Assembly (NCBI RefSeq): GCF_042643245.1
Contig: NZ_JBHRSK010000002.1
Coordinates: forward strand, 186,001 to 250,000
DNA: 64,000 nt
From: Acidimangrovimonas pyrenivorans
GTDB lineage: Bacteria > Pseudomonadota > Alphaproteobacteria > Rhodobacterales > Rhodobacteraceae
Direction: 5' to 3'
Every line of letters starts with the position of its first letter. The stretch's first letter is position 1. Shown here one piece after another: positions 1 through 8,746 of this stretch. Under the pieces are notes generated by a model. The model saw nothing but the letters and a program-made list of their open reading frames with translations, had not been told where the DNA came from and did not search any database. The translations under genes were made by a program, and so were the position numbers.

Positions 1-2
1 AG

Positions 3-215
3 GACCTGAATCAGAAGCAGAAGCAGATAGCTCGATCGAACGAGACGCGAAGAAAGATCATCCTCGGCGCCGCCTTTCTCGCCGGGCTGAAGCACAGAAC
101 ACCGGAAGACCAAGACCGCAGTCTACGCTGGCTTTATCGACATGTTACCAACAAGCGTGACCGCGAATTCCTCGGATTGGCTCCGCTGGCGGAGCCGCCC
201 ATGCGGAAGCAATGA
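3..215 (+). CDS. TraD-like mobilisation protein, 3' part only
   Basis: The reading frame is open from base 3 to a TGA at 213-215, so about 70 C-terminal residues are visible and the start lies outside the window. The peptide contains NETRRKIILGAAFLAGLK followed by a charged helical tail. This resembles the short Ti-plasmid-type TraD proteins encoded beside relaxase genes, which carry a similar DTRRKIxLGG signature. In that family the protein accompanies a MobA/TraA relaxase, so a relaxase may lie just left of the window. It points away from the convergent gene ending at 219. The family call rests on one short motif and is moderate. Confidence 0.5.
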   Translation, partial: DLNQKQKQIARSNETRRKIILGAAFLAGLKHRTPEDQDRSLRWLYRHVTNKRDREFLGLAPLAEPPMRKQ

Positions 216-218
216 GGG

Positions 219-1748
219 CTATGGACGGCGTTGTTGACCAAGCTGCCGCGCCTCAATTTCATCCAGGCGGGCCGCGGCACGGAAGACCCCACTTCGCACG
301 TTGGCGCCTCCCTCCCCGTCCCTGTATATGTCCTGAAGAAGAGCAAACAGCTCTTCGTCCAGGATCGCATTGTCGGCCAAACCTTGAATACCCCGTACGA
401 TCTGGGAGTCTGAAAAGCGTTCTCTTAGGTTCTCGACCTGACCCGCGCGCAATGCCTCCAGGACCTGCAATGTGGCCCCTCTTGGTTGTGAAAACGCGGT
501 TCTCTGCCCCCGAAGCCGCGCGAGGGCGTTTTCCTTTGACACCCTGTAAACGGCCTCTGTCGCTTCGAGAGCCGCTATGGCGGCCCCCGCATCGCTGTCG
601 GCCAATCTGATGAAATAAAACAACGGCAACCATTGCCTCTGCACCATGGCGGAGAGGCACACATACCCCATGGGTGATCGCACCGCTTCGCGCTCCAGAT
701 AGGCCATCAGAGCCATTTCAGCCGACAAGGCTTGCCCCTCGACGCGCTCGACGACTTGGCCCTCGCGGTCAACTGCATGAACATCACCGATGAGCTTTAG
801 GGTAGGCGCTCCCACACGTTCGTTGAATTCACCCTCACGGATGAAATCGAGTTGATCAGCCAAGGCCCGGTCGATGGTGATATGCCTTGTCCCCGCGTCC
901 AGTTCGCCTCGATCCGTGTCCACGATCAGGGCACGGTCCGCGCCGATCTCGGTCAACCGCGAGGCACCAACCAACAACATCTGCTGCGCGGCCCGGTCCC
1001 TTTCACGCAACATGGCCAGCAAGTCGCCGAATCTGATCTTACCCGACTGTCCTGGATATCGAAAAAGGATGGTCCCATCCTCAAGACCATTCGCATCGCG
1101 GCATACGATCACCGGCGGATGGGAGTGCTTTTCCACGTGAATGACGCCCACGGGAAAGCCGCCGATTTCGATCACGTCTTTCAAGAACACGGGCGTAGGT
1201 GTGAGGTGCGACTTTGCCTTGTCCGTGATCCGGACGATATCGGTATCTTGGAACGTGCTGTTCGGCATCCCGCTCACCCTGCAATCATCGTTGCGGACGC
1301 CGACGAAAATGAAACCACCCCGGTTGTTCGCCAGGGCGGCAATCGCGCGAATGACCGGCTCCATACGCCTCGGGTCGAACTCGGCCTTGCATTCCTGGTC
1401 CGAGGTCTCCCCATCGGCCAGATACCAGTGACCGTCCTCCCGGAGAACAAAGCGGGCCCGTGCCTTCTCGGCGAGCGTAGGCTCGACAGGAGCGCCTCCC
1501 TCGACCACCACGCCAACCTCGGCAGGTTGGAACCCGGCGAGAAAGGCATCCAGCTCCGCATCTGTCGCAGCGGGGATCTCCGGGCCGTAGTCGCCGTTCC
1601 GAATATTCGTGATGCGGCCCGAATTCACCGGGCGGTCCTGACGGTTGAAGTAGAACTGGATATCCCGGTTGCGGGTGCCCCGGCGAAGCATGGCCTTGAT
1701 GAGGCCAATCTCTTCATCCGTGATCGTTCTCCGCGGCGCTCGGACCAC
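219..1748 (-). CDS. AlbA_2 (Schlafen-type) putative DNA/RNA-binding protein
   Basis: This 509-residue protein has an N-terminal region of about 80 residues rich in basic and aromatic residues (TRNRDIQFYFNR), which may be a helix-turn-helix. An AlbA_2/Schlafen-like core follows at about 95-220, recognised from SDQECKAEFDP, IAALANNRGGFIFVGVRND and the later VIHVEKHSHPPV. AlbA_2 domains occur in transcription factors and in Schlafen-like nucleases or nucleic-acid sensors of defence loci. The C-terminal half is helical and unassigned. The start lies only 19 bases after the stop of the type IIG enzyme upstream, so the two are probably co-transcribed. A role as regulator or accessory to the RM enzyme is inference from context. 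Confidence 0.65.
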   Translation of the reverse strand: MVRAPRRTITDEEIGLIKAMLRRGTRNRDIQFYFNRQDRPVNSGRITNIRNGDYGPEIPAATDAELDAFLAGFQPAEVGVVVEGGAPVEPTLAEKARARFVLREDGHWYLADGETSDQECKAEFDPRRMEPVIRAIAALANNRGGFIFVGVRNDDCRVSGMPNSTFQDTDIVRITDKAKSHLTPTPVFLKDVIEIGGFPVGVIHVEKHSHPPVIVCRDANGLEDGTILFRYPGQSGKIRFGDLLAMLRERDRAAQQMLLVGASRLTEIGADRALIVDTDRGELDAGTRHITIDRALADQLDFIREGEFNERVGAPTLKLIGDVHAVDREGQVVERVEGQALSAEMALMAYLEREAVRSPMGYVCLSAMVQRQWLPLFYFIRLADSDAGAAIAALEATEAVYRVSKENALARLRGQRTAFSQPRGATLQVLEALRAGQVENLRERFSDSQIVRGIQGLADNAILDEELFALLQDIYRDGEGGANVRSGVFRAAARLDEIEARQLGQQRRP

Positions 1749-1767
1749 CTGCTTGCTCCCTCCGTCC

Positions 1768-4700
1768 CTAATGCACCTTCGCCTCGATCATCGCGATCTC
1801 TCCCGGGCTTAGGTCGTGAAGACGGTAGATCGTCTGGTTGATCCGGCGCTCCCTCGTGGCGATCTCGGTTTCGGCGGCGGCGATTTCATCCTGCAGACGG
1901 ATCACATCGGCCATGATGTGGTCCTCGGCGCTGAGACTGATCTTCCTCAATTCCATGGCGAGCTTCTTGCCTGTCATCCTGGCCGTAACCTCGGTGCGGC
2001 TGGCCAGCACCTTCCACTGCGCGAGGATGAAGGGGGCCTGATCCGGGGAGGGGAAGATGCCCGTGATCGCCGGAATGCCGTCGATCAGGAAACGCAATTC
2101 GCCCCGTTTTAATTCTGCGGCGAGGGGAACTCCAGGTTCAAGGCGTTCTTCAAGCGCGGCGTGCCGGGCCTCCAACTCACGGGCCAGGCGCTCTTTGGCC
2201 CATTTCCGGCGGTCGTTGCCGATCAGACGCTTAGGGGCAGCGTCTTTAAGCTCGTTCAGGCCAGGCAGATCTGGAAACAACCATTCGTCCGGGCGAGGTC
2301 GAATGCGGACAGCCCCCATACGTCGGGCAATGTCGTCCAAGGCCTGCCGGAGGTGGTCATACAGCTCTTGAAGGCGCTCGGCATCCCCCGCCAGCGCGGC
2401 ATTGTCGTCGCCGTCGGTGACCGGAAGCGGCAGGTACTTGATGAACTGCTTGTTCGCCTCAAAATATCCGTTGTCCTTCGGCTTCGCCGTCTTGCGGAAG
2501 TAGAAGTCGCAGGGTTTGGCGTTGAGCGCGGCCAAGGTGCTCCACAAGGATACACCGCGGGCGGGCATGATGCCGTTCACACGGACGTTGTTGATGTAGA
2601 AGGCACCGTCGCCATCCGCCGAGACCTGCATTGACCTGACCGTTTGGGCGACCAGCAGCTTAGGGGCTTCCTGCTTGTCGAGGTTCTTCGGGTAGTTATA
2701 TGCCCACCACCCGTCATCGAGGTCCATCTTGTTGCTCTCGCGGGCGCGAAGCTCCTCTTCATGCCCGATCAGGTAGGCCCAGGCGTTCGGATATTGCGAC
2801 CGCATGGTGTTGGCAGGGACAAGGCTCGGACGGTTTCCGCTAAGGCTGTAAGGGAATAGAAGGTAAGTATCGGTCTGAGGTGTCAGATAGCGGCTCGCCT
2901 CTGGTCCGGACACCAGCGGCTTCATGATCTCGTCTTCGATCTCGACCACGCGCCCGCGCTTGGCTCCTTTCGGCGGCTTCTCCTCGTAACGGTTCGGCCC
3001 GAGACGTTTCAGATGATAGATGTGATCCGCGCTGGTCTGAATGCCCACGAAGATGTTCCGCGTCACGGCGGGATCGTCCAGCCGCAAACCGCTGGCGGTC
3101 AGCTTGTCGATCAGGTCGCGCTCGGCGCCTGTGACGAGCAGCCAGCGATCCCCGAATTTCAGGCGGTCGTAGCTCAGACGGATGTCCTCTGCCTCCCACG
3201 GGCTTTCGGCAACAACCCCGTTCGGGGCCTGAACCACGGCGACCTCGTCGTTAGGTCGTTTCGAGAAGAACTGGAGCGCGGTGTAGACGGTCGCTTCATC
3301 GAAGATCTGGTGCGACCCGAAATCGATCCAGCCCCATAGGTGACGGCCCTCTTCGATCACGCCGCGCAGCCCTGCGCCGTATTCGTTCATCTGCCAGACG
3401 GATGGGGCGATGTAGCCCAGCCTCCCATTGTCATTCAGAAGTTGGATGCCCTTTTCTACGAATGGTAGGTAAAGGTCGAAGTTGCCGGTCTGGGTGCTGC
3501 AATAGGCTCCACCGCCCTTGGGGTCGCGCGAAAGGAACGCTGCCATGTCGGCATGCACCTTTCGGAAATTCTGGAGTTTCACGTAGGGTGGGTTGCCTAC
3601 GACCACGTCGAACCCTCCGCGCTCGAACACGCCGGGGAAAGCGGCCTGCCAATCAAAGGCGTTGATCCGCTCCTTCTCGTCCTCGCTGTAGGGCGCAAGG
3701 CCGTTATAGAACTCAGGTCCGATCAGGCTGTTGCCATCGCGGATATGGCTGTCGAGCGAAGACAACGGCTTGTCGGAGCGGGCGGTGTGGAGCCAAAGCG
3801 CGAGTTTGGTGATCTCAACCGACGCCGGGTTGATGTCCACGCCGTAGAGGTTGCGGCGAAGGATTTCGCGCACCGCGGCGTCTGTCCAGTCTTCTTCCGC
3901 CATCTTCTGTCCAAGTTGGCGGCGCAGGTCACGTAGAGCCTTCCATTCGTCCAACAGGTACGCCAGCGTCGTGATCAGGAACGCGCCGGAGCCGCACGCC
4001 GGATCAACGATGCGGATGTCGCGTAGCTCCACCTCGTAGGCGTCAATGGCTTCCAGTGAGGGCAGCTTGTTCTTCTTCTCGGACGGCCAGCCGCACATGG
4101 CTTTAAGATCAGCAAGGCGGCGCCCCACCGTCTCATCCACGATTCGTTCCACTACCCATTCGGGGGTGTAGTAGACACCGTCGCGCTTGCGCTTGCTTTC
4201 CTTATTGATCGACTTGCGGCCTTCCTCTTCAGCTTCGAGGATTTCCAGTTCGGTGATCGACTGTTCGAAGATGCGCCCAAGTGTGTAGAGACCGATGCTC
4301 CGCTCCGGATCGCGCTTGCCGGCAGGCGCGTGTTCATCGTGGACAACGCCCTCGCCCCAGCTGGAAGCGTAGTTGTAGTTTGCAGACAGGTAGAGCAGCG
4401 TCAGCTTGTTGGCAGCGAGACTCGCCTCGTTCTGGCCCTGCCCACGCTCGCAAAAGATGCTGTTGGGGATGTGTAATTTCTCAAGCTCGAGGTCGGGGGC
4501 AAAGAGCCCGCCATTAAACTTGTTCATCCGATGCCCCCCAAAGGGCTGGCCATCGTTCATCACCGTGAAAAGGCGGCGCAGCCATTGCCAGATTTCCCCG
4601 CCCTTCGGATCGAAGAACTGATCATCGGCTTGCCGGACCAAGTAGTCACGTAGGAGTTGCGGCGGAAAACCCGGGGCGTGGCCCATGTCCTCGCAGAAGA

Positions 4701-5790
4701 ATACGAAAATCGCCCGATCGAGGATTTTCTGAGCCATACGCACCAGCCGCCCCTTGGTGCCCGGGAAGCGATCCGTACTCGGTCCATTATGCTTCAGCAG
4801 GCTGCGATAGAGGTGTTCGCGGAAGCCGCGGTATTCGGCGTAGAAGCGGTTTTCCAGCTCGCTTTGGCGAAACCGTTGTCGCTGGATGAGCGACAGCAGC
4901 TCGGCTCGCCCGCTTATGCCCCGGACGATCAGCGTATCGCGGTGGAACAGGCGCGAGAACAGGAACCGGTCGAAGCGGCCCTCGTCGGTGTCGTTCAGCA
5001 ACGTGGCATTCTGGAGCAGATCCTTCTTTTCCAGCGCGAAGCTGATGAACTGCCGCTCGCCACGATCCGCCCAGTAGAGGCGAAACTCATTCATGTCGGT
5101 AATGATAGCCCAAGTCGGAATGATCGGTTCATACCCGAACATCCCCTTGCGGCTGGCATAGAGGTAGTCGAGGCCCTGCTTTACCGGCGATCTGGAATTG
5201 CCCTTCCGTTTTTGTGGGGCGTCAAGGGCGCTCTTGATGTCTTTGAATTCGACCAAGACCTGGGGGATTGGATCGGTCTCATCTGGGGCGAAGAACCCAA
5301 GCGCAGCATCGGCTTCCCCCATGCCACCGCGCTGCCCCGCTCCTGCGACCGGGAAGGCCGGATAGAGGGTGTAGTTGGCTTCGCCACCTACTTGGCCGGC
5401 CTGGACATAACCCCACGTCGCATGGAAGAACTCCTCGAGCAGTGCAGCCTGCGCGGAGGTCTCCTTCAAGGTGCCGCGCCCAGCCCATCGCGTTAGGCGC
5501 TCGAGGAGCTCGACCTCCTCGGGGCTATCCTTGAAGGTTTCAAATTCATGCGCCCAGACCGAGCGCAAGAAGGACCTTGATAGAAAAGAGTTCTGGGTAT
5601 CGACCATTAGCCATGAACTCCTTGAATACAAACGGAAGACTGATACTCCACGGGAAACCTCCTCGCCTTCAAAGGCGACTATTTCTGGGTCGCGGCCAGA
5701 ACGCAAGACCATCACAAGTTGTGATGGAAAGCCGACTGCCGACGTCTCGCCAGGAGAACCGTTCGTTCTGCTTGAAGGTATTTCCGACAC
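1768..5790 (-). CDS. Type IIG (Eco57I-like) restriction-modification enzyme
   Basis: This single polypeptide of up to 1340 residues carries both nuclease and N6-adenine methyltransferase functions. A nuclease-like N-terminal third contains VLVEFKDIKSAL (about residues 175-190), which fits a PD-(D/E)xK ExK core. The methyltransferase has motif I DPACGSGAFL near residue 595 and the catalytic motif IV NPPYVKL near 731. A TaqI/Eco57I-like specificity region and a C-terminal coiled segment follow. Length and domain order match type IIG/IIL enzymes, which cut at a distance and methylate one strand. The start is uncertain: 5790 is a GTG with a weak ribosome site, and an ATG at 5607 (MVDTQNSF) is an alternative. 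It is the first gene of a two-gene unit with the AlbA_2 protein. Recognition sequence cannot be read from the protein. Confidence 0.85.
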   Translation of the reverse strand: MSEIPSSRTNGSPGETSAVGFPSQLVMVLRSGRDPEIVAFEGEEVSRGVSVFRLYSRSSWLMVDTQNSFLSRSFLRSVWAHEFETFKDSPEEVELLERLTRWAGRGTLKETSAQAALLEEFFHATWGYVQAGQVGGEANYTLYPAFPVAGAGQRGGMGEADAALGFFAPDETDPIPQVLVEFKDIKSALDAPQKRKGNSRSPVKQGLDYLYASRKGMFGYEPIIPTWAIITDMNEFRLYWADRGERQFISFALEKKDLLQNATLLNDTDEGRFDRFLFSRLFHRDTLIVRGISGRAELLSLIQRQRFRQSELENRFYAEYRGFREHLYRSLLKHNGPSTDRFPGTKGRLVRMAQKILDRAIFVFFCEDMGHAPGFPPQLLRDYLVRQADDQFFDPKGGEIWQWLRRLFTVMNDGQPFGGHRMNKFNGGLFAPDLELEKLHIPNSIFCERGQGQNEASLAANKLTLLYLSANYNYASSWGEGVVHDEHAPAGKRDPERSIGLYTLGRIFEQSITELEILEAEEEGRKSINKESKRKRDGVYYTPEWVVERIVDETVGRRLADLKAMCGWPSEKKNKLPSLEAIDAYEVELRDIRIVDPACGSGAFLITTLAYLLDEWKALRDLRRQLGQKMAEEDWTDAAVREILRRNLYGVDINPASVEITKLALWLHTARSDKPLSSLDSHIRDGNSLIGPEFYNGLAPYSEDEKERINAFDWQAAFPGVFERGGFDVVVGNPPYVKLQNFRKVHADMAAFLSRDPKGGGAYCSTQTGNFDLYLPFVEKGIQLLNDNGRLGYIAPSVWQMNEYGAGLRGVIEEGRHLWGWIDFGSHQIFDEATVYTALQFFSKRPNDEVAVVQAPNGVVAESPWEAEDIRLSYDRLKFGDRWLLVTGAERDLIDKLTASGLRLDDPAVTRNIFVGIQTSADHIYHLKRLGPNRYEEKPPKGAKRGRVVEIEDEIMKPLVSGPEASRYLTPQTDTYLLFPYSLSGNRPSLVPANTMRSQYPNAWAYLIGHEEELRARESNKMDLDDGWWAYNYPKNLDKQEAPKLLVAQTVRSMQVSADGDGAFYINNVRVNGIMPARGVSLWSTLAALNAKPCDFYFRKTAKPKDNGYFEANKQFIKYLPLPVTDGDDNAALAGDAERLQELYDHLRQALDDIARRMGAVRIRPRPDEWLFPDLPGLNELKDAAPKRLIGNDRRKWAKERLARELEARHAALEERLEPGVPLAAELKRGELRFLIDGIPAITGIFPSPDQAPFILAQWKVLASRTEVTARMTGKKLAMELRKISLSAEDHIMADVIRLQDEIAAAETEIATRERRINQTIYRLHDLSPGEIAMIEAKVH

Positions 5791-5987
5791 GGCCTTCGAG
5801 TTCGAACCGCTTTCGGCCCTCCTGCTGCCTCCGCTCGTCGTCCCAAGTTATCGACGCAAAACCACACAATTCAAAAGAAGCTACCGCCGCAAAGGCGGTT
5901 TACAGTTCCGCGATAAACTGTTGATTTGGCTTGGCACAATTTGACGGCGGTTTACAAAAAAACCAAGAAAAACCAAAACCCATTCAT

Positions 5988-6034
5988 GGATTGCAAATCC
6001 GTGTACACCGGTTCGATTCCGGTACTCGCCTCCA
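5988..6034 (+). repeat. tRNA-Cys 3'-half fragment, island attachment site
   Basis: The sequence matches a tRNA-Cys(GCA) from the anticodon arm (GGATTGCAAATCC) through the T arm (CCGGTTCGATTCCGG) to an encoded CCA at 6032-6034. No acceptor 5' strand or D arm precedes it: the upstream bases are A-rich and unrelated. Integrases that target tRNA genes leave such a 3' copy at the far end of the element. The intact tRNA-Cys and probably the integrase should therefore lie left of the window, and DNA from here leftward is acquired. Confidence 0.85.
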
Positions 6035-6236
6035 TTTCCTTTCAATTACTTGGCGGAGATCGGTCGTGCGCAGCACGACGCGCCTGGAGATCTGTCCGGC
6101 TTCGGCGCCTGGTCGCCCGGCAAGGGCAAGCGCAGGGTGGCAGCTTTGCGAAGGGACCGCCTGCCCCGCCCCGTCGCCGGGAATGCAGAAAGAGCCTCTC
6201 GGCGCCCGGGCCGATCCCATTGCGCGCCAGGGGCCT

Positions 6237-7988
6237 TCAATGGCCCCGCGCCGCGCCCGCGGGACGGCGGCTGTCATTGGCGCCTTGCAGCCCGCCCGTC
6301 GCCGGATCGGCAAGGATCGCCTCGGCGGCGCCCCAGGGCGGGCGCTCCTTGAAGCTGTATCCCATCGCTTCGAGCGCGGATCGGCTCTTTGGCGTCAGGT
6401 AGCCCGGCTCGACGAAGACCAGATCGGGCAGCCACTGGTGGTGGAGGCGCGGCGCGTCGACCGCCTGCTGGATGTTCATGCCGAAATCGACGACATTGAG
6501 GATGGTCCCGAGCACCGTCGAGATGATGGTCGAGCCGCCCGGGCTGCCGGTGACCATGAACACCTTGCCGTTCCTGAGCACGATGGTCGGCGTCATCGAG
6601 CTCAGCGGCCGCTTGCCCGGCGCCACCGCATTGGCCCTGCCCTGCACCAGCCCGAAGGCATTGGCCACGCCGGGCTTGGCGGTGAAGTCGTCCATCTCGT
6701 TGTTGAGGAAGAAACCGGTATCGCCCGCGATCCGCCCGGTGCCGAAGAAGAAATTGAGCGTGTAGGTGACCGAGACCGCGTTGCCCTGCGCGTCGACGAT
6801 CGAATAATGCGTCGTATGCTGCCCCTCGGCTGCGCCGAGGCTGCCGCTTATCTCGGAGGACGGCGTGGCCCGGTCCGGCCTGATCGTGGCGCGGAGGGTC
6901 TTGGCATGGTCGGGCGAGATCAGCCGTTCGACCGGGTTCTTCCCGAAGGCCGGGTCGCCGAGATAGGTGTTGCGGTCGGCGAAGGCGCGGCGCTCGGCCT
7001 CGACCAGATAGTGGCTGGCCCGGGGCGAGGCATAGCCCCATTGCGCAAGGGGATAGGGCTTGAGGATCTGCAGGACCTCGCAGACCACGGTGCCGCCCGA
7101 GCTCGGCGGCGGCGCCGAGACGATGCGATAGCCGCGGTAGTCGCAGCCGACCGGTTCGGACCAGGGCGCGGTGTAGGTGGCGAAGTCCCGCATCGTGAAG
7201 AGACCGCCGCCCCGCTGACTGGCGGCGACGATGGCCCGGGCGATCGGCCCCTTGTAGAAGGCGTCGCTGCCGCCCCGGGATATCGCCTCCAGCGTCTGGG
7301 CAAGGGCGGGCTGTTCCAGCCGCTCGCCGGCCTGCAACGGCGTGCCGTCGGGATGCAGGAAGATCCGCGCGACATTGGGCCGGCCGGCGAACAGCCCTGC
7401 GCGCAGACCCAGCAGGCGCGCGTCGGCGGCGTCGAGCACGAAGCCCTCCGTCGCCAGCGCGATGGCCGGGGCCATGACCTCGGCCCGGGGCATCGTGCCG
7501 AACCGCGCCAGCGCCTCGTTCAGCCCCAGCACCGTGCCCGGCACGCCGGTGGCAAGCCAGGAATCGCGGCTGAGGCCGGGATCGGCCTTGCCGTCGGCGT
7601 CGAGGAACATGTCCGGCGTGGCGGCCAGAGGCGCCTTTTCGCGGAAGTCGAGGAACAGGTTGCGGCCATCGGCCAGGTGCACGGTCATGAAGCCGCCGCC
7701 GCCGAGATTGCCGCAGCAGGGATGGACCACGGCCAGCGCGTAGCCCACGGCCACCGCCGCATCGACCGCGTTGCCGCCCTTCTTCAGGATGTCGAGCCCG
7801 ACCTCGGTGGCCAGGTGCTGGGCGGTGACGACCATCGCCTGCCGGGCTCTGACCGGCTGCGCGGCCGCGAGCATCGCCCGGGTGGCGCTGGAAACGCCGA
7901 GATCGGGCAAGGCGGCATCGCGGCTGTCGGCCAGCGCGGCGGAGGACAGCAGCAGGACTGCGGCAAGAAGGGCTCCGAGGCGACGCAT
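6237..7988 (-). CDS. ggt: Gamma-glutamyltransferase (GGT), periplasmic
   Basis: GGT transfers or hydrolyses the gamma-glutamyl group of glutathione in the periplasm. The chosen start at 7988 gives 583 residues beginning MRRLGALLAAVLLLSSAALA, a clear Sec signal peptide. The frame stays open upstream to 8159, but that would bury the signal peptide, so it is rejected. Landmarks are the early GGNAVDAAVAV and GGGGFMTVHL, and the autoprocessing/nucleophile threonine in HTTHYSIVD, followed by SVTYTLN at the start of the small subunit. Later GSPGGSTI is typical of the substrate pocket. The gene follows mntR on the same strand after 94 bases; no functional link is implied. Confidence 0.93.
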   Translation of the reverse strand: MRRLGALLAAVLLLSSAALADSRDAALPDLGVSSATRAMLAAAQPVRARQAMVVTAQHLATEVGLDILKKGGNAVDAAVAVGYALAVVHPCCGNLGGGGFMTVHLADGRNLFLDFREKAPLAATPDMFLDADGKADPGLSRDSWLATGVPGTVLGLNEALARFGTMPRAEVMAPAIALATEGFVLDAADARLLGLRAGLFAGRPNVARIFLHPDGTPLQAGERLEQPALAQTLEAISRGGSDAFYKGPIARAIVAASQRGGGLFTMRDFATYTAPWSEPVGCDYRGYRIVSAPPPSSGGTVVCEVLQILKPYPLAQWGYASPRASHYLVEAERRAFADRNTYLGDPAFGKNPVERLISPDHAKTLRATIRPDRATPSSEISGSLGAAEGQHTTHYSIVDAQGNAVSVTYTLNFFFGTGRIAGDTGFFLNNEMDDFTAKPGVANAFGLVQGRANAVAPGKRPLSSMTPTIVLRNGKVFMVTGSPGGSTIISTVLGTILNVVDFGMNIQQAVDAPRLHHQWLPDLVFVEPGYLTPKSRSALEAMGYSFKERPPWGAAEAILADPATGGLQGANDSRRPAGAARGH

Positions 7989-8082
7989 GGGGGTCCTCTC
8001 CTGCTCGTCCATGTCTGGCGGTCGCGTCAGGCTAGCATGTTTGCGGCCGCCGGACATCCCGCGGGCGCGGCGCCGGCCGGCT

Positions 8083-8526
8083 TCAGCCCGCCGCGGCCAG
8101 GAAAGCCTCGAAGGCCTTGAGGCTTCGGCGTGAGACGTGGTGCTCGATCCCCTCGGCATCGACCTCCGCCGTCTCCCGCGGCACGCCGACAGCGACCAGC
8201 AGGTCGACGACGGTGCGGTGGCGGGCGCGGACGCTGTCGGCCAGCGCGGCGCCCTCCTCGGTCAGGAACACGCCGCGATAGGGGCGCGAGGTCGCCAGCC
8301 CCTCGCGCTTGAGCCGGGCGACGGCCTTGGTGGCAGTGGGATGCGCCACCCCCATCCGTTCGGCGATATCGGCGACGCGAGCCTCGCCATGGACCGCGAT
8401 CAGGTCGCCGATCATCTCGACATAGTCTTCCAGAATCGCCTTCGCCTGTGCTTCACGGGCGCGGGCGAAGCGGCCGGCCTGTTCCGAGGGAGTCGCTTCC
8501 GGCGGCGGGGTGTCATGCTCGGTCAT
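8083..8526 (-). CDS. mntR: Manganese-responsive DtxR-family regulator
   Basis: This 147-residue protein has an N-terminal winged helix (ERMGVAHPTATKAVARLKREGL, quoted in part here as GVAHPTATKAVARLKREGL) and a short metal-dependent dimerisation domain with AEVDAEGIEHHVS. It lacks an SH3-like tail, as MntR-type members do. MntR represses manganese uptake when Mn(II) is plentiful. It is divergent from mntH, and two palindromic sites lie in the shared 220-base spacer, so it probably controls both genes. The N-terminal extension (EHDTPPPEATPSEQAGRFAR) resembles the disordered leader of enterobacterial MntR. Confidence 0.9.
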   Translation of the reverse strand: MTEHDTPPPEATPSEQAGRFARAREAQAKAILEDYVEMIGDLIAVHGEARVADIAERMGVAHPTATKAVARLKREGLATSRPYRGVFLTEEGAALADSVRARHRTVVDLLVAVGVPRETAEVDAEGIEHHVSRRSLKAFEAFLAAAG

Positions 8527-8605
8527 CCTGGCCTCTTTTTCTTGGTCTTGGGCGGCTTCCCGGCCCCGGCAGCCGCCGGGCCCCTGCTGAAGGCCGATAA
8601 ATCAT

Positions 8606-8621
8606 TATAGCCAAGGGTAAA
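8606..8621. promoter_or_regulatory. Imperfect MntR-type box near mntR
   Basis: The core TAGCCAAGGGTA (8608-8619) is an imperfect inverted repeat of the better box at 8699-8710 and lies 80 bases before the mntR start. It may provide autoregulation. Assignment rests on likeness to the second box and on position. Confidence 0.45.
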
Positions 8622-8695
8622 TAGTGTTCTGCGCATTTGCAATCCCGGTTTCGCGGCATCTTGTCCGGCCTGCATTATATGGCCTCTTGCATCAA

Positions 8696-8713
8696 ATGTA
8701 GCCTTGGCTATAT
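8696..8713. promoter_or_regulatory. MntR-type operator upstream of mntH
   Basis: ATGTAGCCTTGGCTATAT contains the perfect inverted repeat TAGCC-TT-GGCTA. It lies 34 bases before the mntH ATG, where a bound dimer would block the promoter. This fits the Mn-dependent repression known for MntR-mntH pairs. Confidence 0.65.
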
Positions 8714-8746
8714 TTCTGCGCCGAAGCACATGGAACGGACCCGACG

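Noticed and set aside
5988..6034. Functional tRNA-Cys
   Set aside because: The 5' acceptor strand and D arm are missing; only the 3' half is present.
5931..8120. 729-codon plus-strand frame
   Set aside because: It is the antisense shadow of gamma-glutamyltransferase, which has a signal peptide and catalytic motifs. GC-rich third positions keep the opposite frame open; the translation is Arg/Gly/Ala-rich without domains.
7989..8159. Longer N terminus of gamma-glutamyltransferase
   Set aside because: It would place about 57 basic residues before a clear signal peptide and overlap mntR.
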